This document shows, one piece after another, positions 16,393 to 24,933 of a stretch of DNA of 64,000 nt (the first letter of the stretch is position 1; each line of letters opens with the position of its first letter). The position numbers and the translations under genes are program-made. The stretch is taken from assembly GCF_008831265.1 (NCBI RefSeq), contig NZ_VTTH01000004.1, positions 248,001-312,000 on the forward strand, in the 5' to 3' direction. This DNA comes from Lacisediminimonas profundi (lineage in GTDB: Bacteria > Pseudomonadota > Gammaproteobacteria > Burkholderiales > Burkholderiaceae_D). The notes under the pieces are model-generated. The model was given only the letters and a program-made list of their open reading frames with translations, had not been told where the DNA came from and ran no database searches.

Positions 16393-17270
16393 GCAGTTTC
16401 CTTCACGGGCGCTGGAGCGGGTGGTGCCGGCGGTGCTGGCGGGGCCGAGGCGCCGGACGGCGCCTTGTAGCGGTTGTAGCTCCAGAAATACTGGGCCGGG
16501 CAGTCTGCTATCAGCTGCTCCATTGCGGCATTGATCACGGTGGCCTGCTGTTCGGGTGTTGCGCCGAACGGTCCCTCGTGGCGGATGAAGCGGATCAGGT
16601 AGCCGCGCCCGTGCGGCAGCCGTTCGGCATAGGTGACGATGACATCGCAACCGGTCATCTGCTGCATGCGTCCCGGCAGCGTCATCGTGTATGCCGGCTT
16701 GCCAAAAAACGGCGCCCATACGCCTTCGCCCTGCTGCGGCACCTGGTCCGGAAGCAGGCCGACCGCGCCACCGGATTTCAGCGATCTGAGCAGCATGCGC
16801 ACGCCGGTAAGCGAGGCCGGGGCAAGCGCCAGGCGGGCTTTTGCCCGCGCCTGTTCCACCAGTGGGCGCAATGCTTCCTTGCGTGGCGGCCGGTACATCA
16901 CGATGACGGGAACATAAGTGGATACGGCCTGGGGAATGATTTCAAAGCAGCCGAGATGAGGCGTCAGGAACAGCGCGCCGCGTCCGGAGTCGATCGCTGC
17001 TTGCGCCACCTCCCAGTTTTCCATCCTGACCTTGGCCAGCACGCGTTCCTGCGGCGCGCACCAGAGGAACGGCAGTTCCATGATGCTCTTGCCGGCTTCC
17101 CGGATGGCGGATGAAAGATGGACCTGGTGCCCGGCACGGGCGATATTTTCATTCAGCCGCCGGCGGTAACCCGGCGACAGCAGGTAGACCAGGCGGCCGA
17201 GCAGGGAGCCTGTGGCGTGCAGGACCGGCAACGGCAGTTTTGACAGGGCGCGAAATAGAAGGAGCAGCAT
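16389..17270 (-). CDS. Lipid A biosynthesis acyltransferase, LpxL/HtrB family (first of pair)
   Basis: This is a paralogue of the downstream gene with the same fold. From the ATG at 17270 (MLLLLFRALSKLPLPVLH) it has 293 residues; a TTG ten codons earlier is possible but less likely. The catalytic HX4E motif is H105-LGCF-E110, with LLPDQVPQQGEGVWAPFFG as the second conserved block. A Pro/Ala-rich C-terminal tail (PPAPPAPPAPAP) is extra to the family core. It is divergent from metK across a 181-base gap, and its stop is coupled to the next acyltransferase, so the two are made together. Confidence 0.9.
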   Translation of the reverse strand: MLLLLFRALSKLPLPVLHATGSLLGRLVYLLSPGYRRRLNENIARAGHQVHLSSAIREAGKSIMELPFLWCAPQERVLAKVRMENWEVAQAAIDSGRGALFLTPHLGCFEIIPQAVSTYVPVIVMYRPPRKEALRPLVEQARAKARLALAPASLTGVRMLLRSLKSGGAVGLLPDQVPQQGEGVWAPFFGKPAYTMTLPGRMQQMTGCDVIVTYAERLPHGRGYLIRFIRHEGPFGATPEQQATVINAAMEQLIADCPAQYFWSYNRYKAPSGASAPPAPPAPPAPAPVKETA

Positions 17271-17336
17271 CGGGAACCAGCATTTTGCTGTTTTTCGCAA
17301 GACGCGTAAAATAGCACGAATGGTGTATCCGCCGAG

Positions 17337-17387
17337 TTAACAGACAACTTGCGAGGCGGTATATAAATTTCGCTAAAGCGTCGCAAG
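17337..17387 (+). promoter_or_regulatory. metK promoter with overlapping inverted repeat
   Basis: TTAACA (17337-17342), 17 bases, then TATATA (17360-17365) form a good sigma70 promoter pointing at metK. An inverted repeat, CTTGCGA at 17348-17354 and TCGCAAG at 17381-17387, brackets the -10 box and the predicted transcript start near 17372. A small CGCT-AA-AGCG symmetry lies inside it. The placement looks like an operator rather than a leader RNA element. Confidence 0.55.
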
Positions 17388-17451
17388 CTCATCGGTCACG
17401 TTGGCTGCGACAGTCCCCACTGTTTCAACTTTTCATACTGAGAGAGCTTGC

Positions 17452-18615
<1,164 letters not shown>

Positions 18616-18631
18616 TCCCGGGGTGGCGAAC

Positions 18632-19630
18632 GTGGCTTCCGGCATCACCGTTTGCCGGCCACGTTCCGCCGCAGTTGCGCTCGCAGTATTGCTGGTCCTG
18701 CAAGGGGCGGTGGCGGTTGACGCTGCCGCCTCTGCTTCACATCCCGCTTCAAAGTCCGCTTCACATCTCCATCTGAACGCTTCTTCCACTGCCCGCGACC
18801 TGTCGCGCTGGTGCGAACGCGTCATCCCGCGCCTGCCCCGCATCGACCGCAAGCAATGCACCAGGAGCGGCCTGGTCCCGACCGGCGCCGTGTCCGGCAA
18901 GCGCATTCCCATCCTGAGCCGTCGCATCGCCGCCGACAAGGACGCGCGCCGGCCGCTGCGCATCCTGCTGGTCGGCGGCATACATGGCGACGAACTCACG
19001 TCGTCCGCGGTGGTCTTTGAATGGCTCCGCATGCAGGTGGCTGCGCCCCGGCAGGACTTCAACTGGCACATCGTTCCGGTGCTGAATCCGGATGGATTGC
19101 TGGCCATCAGGCCGTCGCGGGTGAATGCCAACGGCGTTGACCTGAACCGGAATTTCCCGACTCCCGACTGGCAAGTGGAAGCGCCCGCATGGTGGGTGCG
19201 CAAGACCGGCCGCGACCCGCGCCGTTATCCCGGCCGTGCCCCCTTGTCCGAGCCCGAGACGCGCTGGCTGCATCAGGAAATCGAGCGATTCCATCCGGAC
19301 CTGGTGGTGTCGGTGCATGCGCCGTTCGGGGTGCTGGATTTCGACGGACCGGCGCCACCGCCGGAGCGCTTCGGCAGCTTGCGCATCAACCGCGTCGGCA
19401 TCTACCCGGGCTCGCTCGGAAATTATGGGGGCCATTACAAGAAGGTCCCGGTCGTCACGATAGAGCTGCCGAATGCCCGCCAGATGCCGACGCCGCATGA
19501 GACGCGGCGCATATGGGACGACATGCAGCGCTGGATTACGCATCAGCTGCCGACGCGTTCCATCCCGCTTTCCATCCCCTCCCTTGCGGCAGGCGGCAAC
19601 CGTTCCACCGGCCCCGCCAACGCGCGCTGA
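18632..19630 (+). CDS. Secreted M14-family zinc carboxypeptidase/amidase (MpaA-like)
   Basis: This is a zinc metallopeptidase of the M14 (carboxypeptidase A) superfamily. The zinc ligands are visible as HGDE in LLVGGIHGDELTSS and a later His in VVSVHAPFG; the catalytic Glu lies in VTIELPN. The PVLNPDGLL and GVDLNRNFPT segments are typical of M14 enzymes that act on murein peptides, including MpaA, so an N-terminal signal peptide (residues 1-30, ending near VAVDA) would place it in the periplasm. The start is uncertain: GTG at 18632 has a GGGGTGG sequence five bases upstream; GTG at 18623 is the alternative. It follows metK closely and leads a run of secreted-protease genes. Confidence 0.8.
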   Translation: MASGITVCRPRSAAVALAVLLVLQGAVAVDAAASASHPASKSASHLHLNASSTARDLSRWCERVIPRLPRIDRKQCTRSGLVPTGAVSGKRIPILSRRIAADKDARRPLRILLVGGIHGDELTSSAVVFEWLRMQVAAPRQDFNWHIVPVLNPDGLLAIRPSRVNANGVDLNRNFPTPDWQVEAPAWWVRKTGRDPRRYPGRAPLSEPETRWLHQEIERFHPDLVVSVHAPFGVLDFDGPAPPPERFGSLRINRVGIYPGSLGNYGGHYKKVPVVTIELPNARQMPTPHETRRIWDDMQRWITHQLPTRSIPLSIPSLAAGGNRSTGPANAR

Positions 19631-19758
19631 CAAGCTTGTTTTTTTGACTGCTGGCAGCATGGCAATCCTGTTGTAAATCGGGTGTTGGCAGTAACTATTC
19701 CACCTGAGAAAAAACGATAACTGCTAAAGTTTCGCTGATACAAGTTTGTCAGTGGAAC

Positions 19759-20103
19759 ATGCGCTTTCGTCCTCTTTTCCTGCTCTGCCTGATGTCTGCC
19801 TGCACCTTGTGTGCGGCATGCGGCGTAGCCGGGATTACCTCCGCCTCAGCGACCGCCCAGCCAGCGGCCGGTCCGCAACTGATCGTCAAGTTCAGGGCTG
19901 GCGCCACCACTTGCGACGCAGCCGGCATAGCCCGGCTGTCGGCGCGTACCCGATTCAACTTCCTCCTCGTCCGTCCGATGTCGGGCGATGCCTGCCTCAT
20001 ACGGCTGGCAGATCCCGCCCGCCTTGCCGCCGCCGTGTCGGCCCTGCGGGCGCTGCCGGACGTCGAATACGCCGAGCCGGACGCTCCGATGCGTCCGAGC
20101 TAG
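19759..20103 (+). CDS. Stand-alone subtilisin prodomain (I9-like) secreted protein
   Basis: This 114-residue protein has a signal sequence (MRFRPLFLLCLMSACTLCAAC, with Cys residues that may form a lipobox) followed by only a peptidase-S8 prodomain-like region. It runs from QLIVKFRAGA to DVEYAEPDAPMRPS. The adjacent S8 protease carries a recognisable copy of the same region (SLIVKPHR through IELAEPDRIMRPS), so the two look like duplicates. S8 prodomains fold their protease and then inhibit it. A free copy could therefore be a chaperone or an inhibitor of the downstream enzyme; that is inference. There is no catalytic domain and no frameshift joining it to the protease (72 bases apart). The stop is clean. 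Confidence 0.75.
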   Translation: MRFRPLFLLCLMSACTLCAACGVAGITSASATAQPAAGPQLIVKFRAGATTCDAAGIARLSARTRFNFLLVRPMSGDACLIRLADPARLAAAVSALRALPDVEYAEPDAPMRPS

Positions 20104-20175
20104 CCGATCAACATGTCGAGGCCAGCAAACCTGCCCCCGCCCCCGACACCCCCCAGCAGTAATGCATCCCGAACA

Positions 20176-22338
20176 ATGAAAATACGACAAGCCCTGCTGG
20201 CGCTTGCGGCCGCGCTTTGTGTCGCCCTGCCCGTGCAGGCCGGCCTGAGCATCGCGCCCTCGCCAGGCAACAGCGCCAGCGCGCCGGCCATCCTTACTCC
20301 CTCTTCTGCCGATCCCGGTTTGCGAGAGGAGCTGGTAAGTTCCCTGATCGTGAAGCCGCACCGCAGCCGCGGCGCCAGGCTCGATGCGGCGCTGAAGTCG
20401 TCGGATGCCGGCGCGCTCCAGCGTGCGACCAGGGTCCAGCTGCGGGTGCTGCGCCGCATGTCAGGCGGCAGTCACGTGATACGCCTGCCGCATCCCATGC
20501 CCCTGTCCGAAGCGCGCGCCATTGCGGCGCGCCTGATGCAGGAGGCCAGCATCGAACTGGCAGAGCCGGACCGCATCATGCGGCCATCGACGCTCACGCC
20601 CAACGACCCGTCCTATGGCGCCATGCAGTGGAACCTGATGGCGCCTTCCGGGCTGAACCAGGGCGGGGTCAACCTGCCTCGAGCCTGGGACGCGACTACC
20701 GGCAATTCGCTGGTCACCGTGGCGGTTCTCGATGGCGGTTACCTGCCGCATGCCGACCTGGGCAGCGTACTGCCGGGTTTTGACTTCCTGAGCACCACGT
20801 CTTACATGAATGGCGTTACCGTCGGCAATGGCGACGGCGATGGGCGGGACGGCGATCCGCGGGACCCGGGCAACGCAACGGCTGCCGGCGAATGCGGCGA
20901 CGGCGGACCTGCTTCGCGTTCGAGCTGGCACGGCACCCATGTGGCGGGCATCATTGCCGCCGCCATGAACAATGGGATCGGCGGCGCCGGTGTGGCGCCG
21001 AATGTGCGCTTGTTGCCGGTGCGCGTGCTTGGCAAATGCGGCGGACCTACTTCCGACATCGTCGACGGCATGCGTTGGGCTGCGGGGCTCTATTCGATAC
21101 CCGGCGTCGGCGCCAATCCGAACGTCGCGCGGGTGCTGAACCTGAGCCTGGGCAGCGCTGGCAGTTGCTCTGCGGCGTTCCAGAGCGCCGTGAACGATGT
21201 TGTCAATGCCGGCAAGCTCGTGGTCGCCGCGGCCGGCAATGACACGGTCGGGGTGCATCAGCCGGCCAACTGCAATGGTGCGATCGCGGTTGCCGCCCAT
21301 GCGGTGGATGGCGACCTCGCCGACTATTCCAACAGCGGTAGCCAGATCACGATCAGCGCCCCGGGCGGCGGCTGCGGCCGCGGAGCAGGTTCCTGCCTCA
21401 GCACCTATTCGCAGAATGGCGTCGGCATATTTTCGCTGTCCAACCGTGGGACCGGCGCTCCACAGCCCAGCCCCGACGGCGACAGCTATGCGGTGATGAT
21501 CGGCAGCAGCATGGCTGCGCCCCATGTGTCCGGCGTGATTGCCCTGATGCTGTCGCTCGATCCCGCGCTGACCCGGTCTCAGGTGGTGTCTTATCTGCGG
21601 GCATCGGCGCGGCCGTTCCCGGCCGGCACCACCTGCGCGAAGCCCGAATACGCCGGCCGCTGCGGCGCCGGCATGCTCGACGCCGCAGCGGCGCTGTCGG
21701 TGATCGCGCCGAGCATCGCTGTGAAAAGCAATCTCGTGGTGGTGCCGCCATTGACATATGTGCCGCTGGAAGCCACGGTCAGCGCTGCAGCCGGCCGCAG
21801 CATCGTTTCCACCACCTGGGCTCCGTTGCCCGGCAACCCGGGCACCGTGAATATCGATAATGCATCGACCACGATTGCCGGCTTCAATGCGCCCATTACC
21901 GGCACCTACGGATTCGTCCTCACCGCGCTCGACAGCACCGGCAAGACCGCCAGCGCAACGGTGACGGTGCGCGTCAATTCGGCGCCGGTGATTTCATTGC
22001 TCGGACAGCAGCGCGGCTCCGCCGGCTCGCCACTCGGATTCCGGCTGGTCGCCGTGGACCGTGACGGCGACTCCCCGGTGTTCCATGCGGTCGATATGCC
22101 TGAGGGCGCCACGCTGTCTGCAGACGGCAGGTTCGAGTGGGACAGCACGGTGGCCGGTACTTATTCGGTGACCTACTACGCTAGCGATGACTACACCACC
22201 AGTTCGCCGGCCACAGTCATGGTGAATGTTGCCGGCGGCACTGGTGGCGGCAGCATGGGGACCGGCGCTTTGCTGGCACTGGCCGTGCTCGCTGGCGGTT
22301 CGCGCTTGCGCCGCTGGAGAGCGGTACGGCGGGCATGA
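20176..22338 (+). CDS. Secreted S8 subtilisin-like serine protease with C-terminal GlyGly-CTERM-like sorting tail
   Basis: This 720-residue protease starts at the ATG at 20176 (MKIRQALLALAAALCVALPVQAG, a signal peptide). Next come an I9-type prodomain (about 50-140), an S8 catalytic domain (about 150-510) and two Ig/cadherin-like beta domains. The C-terminal tail has Gly-rich GGTGGGSMG, a hydrophobic helix (LLALAVLAG) and an Arg-rich end (RLRRWRAVRRA). The catalytic triad is D186 (VAVLDGG), H252 (HGTHVAG) and S445 (GSSMAAPHVSG). The tail fits the GlyGly-CTERM pattern processed by rhombosortases, and a rhombosortase gene overlaps its stop by four bases. Such proteins are commonly T2SS substrates; T2SS genes lie in this window. 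The substrate is unknown. Confidence 0.88.
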   Translation: MKIRQALLALAAALCVALPVQAGLSIAPSPGNSASAPAILTPSSADPGLREELVSSLIVKPHRSRGARLDAALKSSDAGALQRATRVQLRVLRRMSGGSHVIRLPHPMPLSEARAIAARLMQEASIELAEPDRIMRPSTLTPNDPSYGAMQWNLMAPSGLNQGGVNLPRAWDATTGNSLVTVAVLDGGYLPHADLGSVLPGFDFLSTTSYMNGVTVGNGDGDGRDGDPRDPGNATAAGECGDGGPASRSSWHGTHVAGIIAAAMNNGIGGAGVAPNVRLLPVRVLGKCGGPTSDIVDGMRWAAGLYSIPGVGANPNVARVLNLSLGSAGSCSAAFQSAVNDVVNAGKLVVAAAGNDTVGVHQPANCNGAIAVAAHAVDGDLADYSNSGSQITISAPGGGCGRGAGSCLSTYSQNGVGIFSLSNRGTGAPQPSPDGDSYAVMIGSSMAAPHVSGVIALMLSLDPALTRSQVVSYLRASARPFPAGTTCAKPEYAGRCGAGMLDAAAALSVIAPSIAVKSNLVVVPPLTYVPLEATVSAAAGRSIVSTTWAPLPGNPGTVNIDNASTTIAGFNAPITGTYGFVLTALDSTGKTASATVTVRVNSAPVISLLGQQRGSAGSPLGFRLVAVDRDGDSPVFHAVDMPEGATLSADGRFEWDSTVAGTYSVTYYASDDYTTSSPATVMVNVAGGTGGGSMGTGALLALAVLAGGSRLRRWRAVRRA

Positions 22339-22982
22339 AGGCTCCCCGGATGGGCGTGACCGGTGCGGGCAGCTGGTGCCCGTGCCTGTTGCTATGCCTG
22401 CTGGCAATCCTGCTGGCGCTGCTTCCGCAATCGCTGCGCTGGTTCGCCTATGATCGCCAGGCGCTGCTGGGCGGCCAGTTGTGGCGCTTGCTGAGCGCGC
22501 ACCTGGTCCATGTCAATGGCTGGCATCTGCTGTTCAACCTGGCGGGACTGCTGTTGCTGTGCGAACTGCTCTGGGTGCGCCTGCCGGCCCGCCATGCGGT
22601 CGGCCTGTTGCTGGCCAGCGCCGTTTCGGTGTCGGCCGGCCTTTGGCTGTCGATGCCGGAACTTCAGCGCTATGCGGGACTGTCGGGTGTGCTTCATGGC
22701 ATCTGGGCGGGATCGGCGCTGTGGCTGTTGTGGCGGCCGGCGGCGCTAGCCGGCGAGGCACGCATCTGGTGGGCACTGTCCCTGCTGGCGCTGGCCGGGA
22801 AGCTGTTGTCCGAAGCCATGGGGGCGGCCAGCCCGGCTTCGGCGATGACAGGCGTCGTCGTCATTACCCAAGCGCACGCACTGGGCGCAGCCGGTGGCCT
22901 GGCCTATGCAGTTGCCGCCCGGTTCGCCGGCCGCCTGCCAGGCCGGCGGCGCGGGATGACGCGCAGCCCTGCTTTCGATTAG
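22335..22982 (+). CDS. rrtA: Rhombosortase (rhomboid-family intramembrane protease)
   Basis: Rhombosortases cleave the C-terminal GlyGly-CTERM tail of T2SS-exported proteins within the inner membrane. The 215 residues contain about six hydrophobic helices. The rhomboid elements are HVNGWHLLFNLAGL at about 59-72, the catalytic Ser S117 in GLSGVLHG, and the catalytic His H181 in QAHALGAAGG. The start codon overlaps the stop of the S8 protease (ATGA), which carries the matching tail, so this is a dedicated enzyme-substrate pair. The symbol is used for the family; I cannot tell from sequence whether it also serves other substrates. The stop overlaps the -10 box of the ahcY promoter. Confidence 0.85.
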   Translation: MKAPRMGVTGAGSWCPCLLLCLLAILLALLPQSLRWFAYDRQALLGGQLWRLLSAHLVHVNGWHLLFNLAGLLLLCELLWVRLPARHAVGLLLASAVSVSAGLWLSMPELQRYAGLSGVLHGIWAGSALWLLWRPAALAGEARIWWALSLLALAGKLLSEAMGAASPASAMTGVVVITQAHALGAAGGLAYAVAARFAGRLPGRRRGMTRSPAFD

Positions 22983-22985
22983 AAT
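22956..22985 (+). promoter_or_regulatory. Candidate promoter for the SAH riboswitch-ahcY transcript
   Basis: ATGACG (22956-22961), 18 bases, then TAGAAT (22980-22985) would start transcription near 22992, just at the 5' edge of the riboswitch. The -10 box overlaps the rhombosortase stop codon. The -35 match is moderate (4 of 6). Confidence 0.45.
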
Positions 22986-22993
22986 AACGGCCG

Positions 22994-23063
22994 TGCCAAG
23001 GAGCGTTGCGACAGGTTTTCCGCCTGCCAGGCTTGGCATTGTCAATATGCAACGGCGCTCACG
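22994..23063 (+). ncRNA. S-adenosylhomocysteine (SAH) riboswitch
   Basis: The leader of ahcY carries the SAH riboswitch pattern: P1 arms TGCCAAG (22994-23000) and CTTGGCA (23032-23038), the conserved GAGCGTTGCGAC directly after the 5' arm, the GCCAGGCTTGG segment, and the downstream AACGGCGCTCAC (23051-23062), whose CGCTC can pair back with GAGCG as a pseudoknot. This class binds SAH and raises expression of SAH-recycling genes. Its position 30 bases before ahcY fits a translational or short-range switch. Confidence 0.9.
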
Positions 23064-23092
23064 TCACTTTTTTCTTACGAAAGGAGCGCGTG

Positions 23093-24523
23093 ATGAGCGC
23101 CACATTTGCAGCCAGTACTTCCCCGAATGCCAACCAGGATTTCTTCGTAGCCGATCTCGGCCTTGCCGACTGGGGTCGCAAGGAAATCCGCATTGCCGAA
23201 ACCGAAATGCCGGGCCTGATGGCGATTCGTGAAGAATTCGCCGCCAGCCAGCCGCTGAAAGGCGCGCGCATCACCGGTTCGCTGCACATGACGATCCAGA
23301 CCGCCGTGCTGATCCAGACCCTGGAAGCACTCGGCGCGCGGGTGCGCTGGGCCTCGTGCAATATCTATTCGACCCAGGACCACGCAGCCGCGGCGATTGC
23401 CGCCAACGGCACGCCGGTGTTCGCATTCAAGGGCGAAAACCTGGATGAGTACTGGGATTTCACGCATCGCATTTTCGAGTGGCCGAACGGCGAATACACG
23501 AACATGATCCTCGACGACGGTGGCGACGCAACCCTGTTGCTGCACCTTGGCGCCCGCGCCGAGAGCGATCAGTCGGTGCTGGCCAACCCGGATTCCGAGG
23601 AAGCGGTCTGCATGTTCAATGCCATCAAGAAGAAGCTGGCAGTGGACCCGACCTGGTATTCGGTTCGCCTGGCGCAGGTGCACGGCGTGACCGAGGAAAC
23701 CACCACCGGCGTGCATCGCCTTTACCAGATGCACAAGGACGGCAAGCTGTCCTTCCCCGCCATCAACGTCAACGATTCCGTCACCAAGTCCAAGTTCGAC
23801 AACTTGTACGGCTGCCGTGAATCGCTGGTCGACGGCATCAAGCGCGCGACCGACGTGATGGTGGCCGGCAAGGTTGCCGTGGTCGCCGGCTACGGTGACG
23901 TGGGCAAGGGTTCGGCGCAGGCGCTGCGCGCACTGTCGGCCCAGGTCTGGGTTACGGAAATCGACCCGATCTGCGCACTGCAGGCAGCAATGGAAGGCTA
24001 TCGTGTCGTGACGATGGACTATGCAGCCGAACACGCCGACATCTTCGTTACCGCCACTGGCAATTACCACGTCATCACGCATGACCACATGGCGCGCATG
24101 AAAGACCAGGCCATCGTCTGCAACATCGGCCACTTCGATAACGAAATCGACATCGCATCGGTGAAGCAGTACACCTGGGAAAACATCAAGCCCCAGGTCG
24201 ACCACGTGATTTTCCCGAACGGCAAGCGCATCATCCTGCTGGCAGAGGGGCGCCTGGTGAATCTCGGTTGCGGCACCGGCCATCCGTCCTATGTGATGAG
24301 CTCCTCGTTCGCCAACCAGACGATCGCCCAGATCGAGCTGTTCACCAACACCAAGGCCTATCCGGTTGGCGTGTACACGCTGCCGAAACACCTGGATGAG
24401 AAGGTCGCGCGCCTGCAGTTGAGGAAGCTGAATGCGCAATTGACCGAGCTGTCCGACGAGCAAGCGGGTTACATCGGCGTGTCGAAATCGGGCCCTTACA
24501 AGCCTGACCACTACCGCTACTGA
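23093..24523 (+). CDS. ahcY: Adenosylhomocysteinase (SAH hydrolase)
   Basis: AhcY hydrolyses SAH to adenosine and homocysteine, relieving product inhibition of methyltransferases. From the ATG at 23093, with AGGAG six bases upstream, it has 476 residues and begins [28 protein letters not shown]. The open frame extends upstream through the riboswitch but is not coding there. Conserved blocks are intact: [15 protein letters not shown], the NAD-binding Rossmann motif [26 protein letters not shown], and the C-terminal KPDHYRY. It carries the long ~40-residue internal insertion typical of bacterial and plant forms. It is controlled by the SAH riboswitch and followed by a holin-like gene and metF. 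Confidence 0.98.
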   Translation: MSATFAASTSPNANQDFFVADLGLADWGRKEIRIAETEMPGLMAIREEFAASQPLKGARITGSLHMTIQTAVLIQTLEALGARVRWASCNIYSTQDHAAAAIAANGTPVFAFKGENLDEYWDFTHRIFEWPNGEYTNMILDDGGDATLLLHLGARAESDQSVLANPDSEEAVCMFNAIKKKLAVDPTWYSVRLAQVHGVTEETTTGVHRLYQMHKDGKLSFPAINVNDSVTKSKFDNLYGCRESLVDGIKRATDVMVAGKVAVVAGYGDVGKGSAQALRALSAQVWVTEIDPICALQAAMEGYRVVTMDYAAEHADIFVTATGNYHVITHDHMARMKDQAIVCNIGHFDNEIDIASVKQYTWENIKPQVDHVIFPNGKRIILLAEGRLVNLGCGTGHPSYVMSSSFANQTIAQIELFTNTKAYPVGVYTLPKHLDEKVARLQLRKLNAQLTELSDEQAGYIGVSKSGPYKPDHYRY

Positions 24524-24544
24524 TCCACCAGGTATCCGGTATCA

Positions 24545-24569
24545 CGTGCCGCCCGTCATGGGCGGCACG
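24545..24569 (+). terminator. Perfect 10-bp stem-loop between ahcY and the holin-like gene (attenuator-like, no T-run)
   Basis: CGTGCCGCCC (24545-24554) and GGGCGGCACG (24560-24569) form a perfect 10-bp stem with a GTCAT loop, 21 bases after the ahcY stop. No T-run follows, so it may be an RNA-processing or stability element or a weak terminator that reduces the downstream genes relative to ahcY. Confidence 0.5.
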
Positions 24570-24591
24570 AAACCTGACAGAAGGAGGTTCC

Positions 24592-24933
24592 ATGCGTCTT
24601 TTGCTGGTGTGGCTGATCAATGCGGCAGCCCTGTTTGCCGTTTCCTGGCTGATGAAGTCGGTTGAAATTTCCGACATCACGACCGCCCTGATTGCAGCGC
24701 TGGTGCTGGGCCTGGTGAACACGCTGATCCGGCCGGTGCTGGTATTGCTGACGCTGCCGGTGTCGGTGCTGACACTTGGCCTGTTCATCTTCGTCATCAA
24801 CGGCCTGTTGTTCTGGGCGGTCGGGTCGTCGATTACCGGGTTTTATGTCGCCGGCTTCTGGTCCGCGGTTGGCGGTTCCATCCTGTACAGCGCGATTTCC
24901 TGGGCGCTGTCTGCCATATTGTTGAAAGAATGA
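24592..24933 (+). CDS. Phage-holin-4_2 / YvlD-like small membrane protein
   Basis: This 113-residue protein has about four hydrophobic helices and almost no soluble part. It matches the Phage_holin_4_2 (YvlD) family pattern MRLLLVWLINAAALFAVSWLM, then ALVLGLVNTLIRPVL and ITGFYVAGFWSAVGGSIL. Despite the family name there is no phage context. In betaproteobacteria this gene commonly lies between ahcY and metF, as here. The ribosome-binding site is excellent (AGGAGG). Its stop overlaps the metF start by four bases (ATGA), so the two are translationally coupled. Its function is unknown. Confidence 0.88.
   Translation: MRLLLVWLINAAALFAVSWLMKSVEISDITTALIAALVLGLVNTLIRPVLVLLTLPVSVLTLGLFIFVINGLLFWAVGSSITGFYVAGFWSAVGGSILYSAISWALSAILLKE

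Noticed and set aside
17301-17451. SAM riboswitch before metK
   Set aside because: No match to the known SAM riboswitch cores; the inverted repeat overlaps the promoter rather than lying in the leader.
19636-19652. ACAAGCTTGT followed by T-run after the M14 peptidase
   Set aside because: The palindrome has no loop, so it cannot make a workable terminator hairpin.
23006-23092. Extension of ahcY through its leader
   Set aside because: The open frame overlaps the SAH riboswitch; the conserved N-terminus and AGGAG site are at 23093.
24592-24933. Prophage remnant suggested by the holin-like gene
   Set aside because: The family name is historical; the gene is coupled to metF, follows ahcY, and no phage gene is near.
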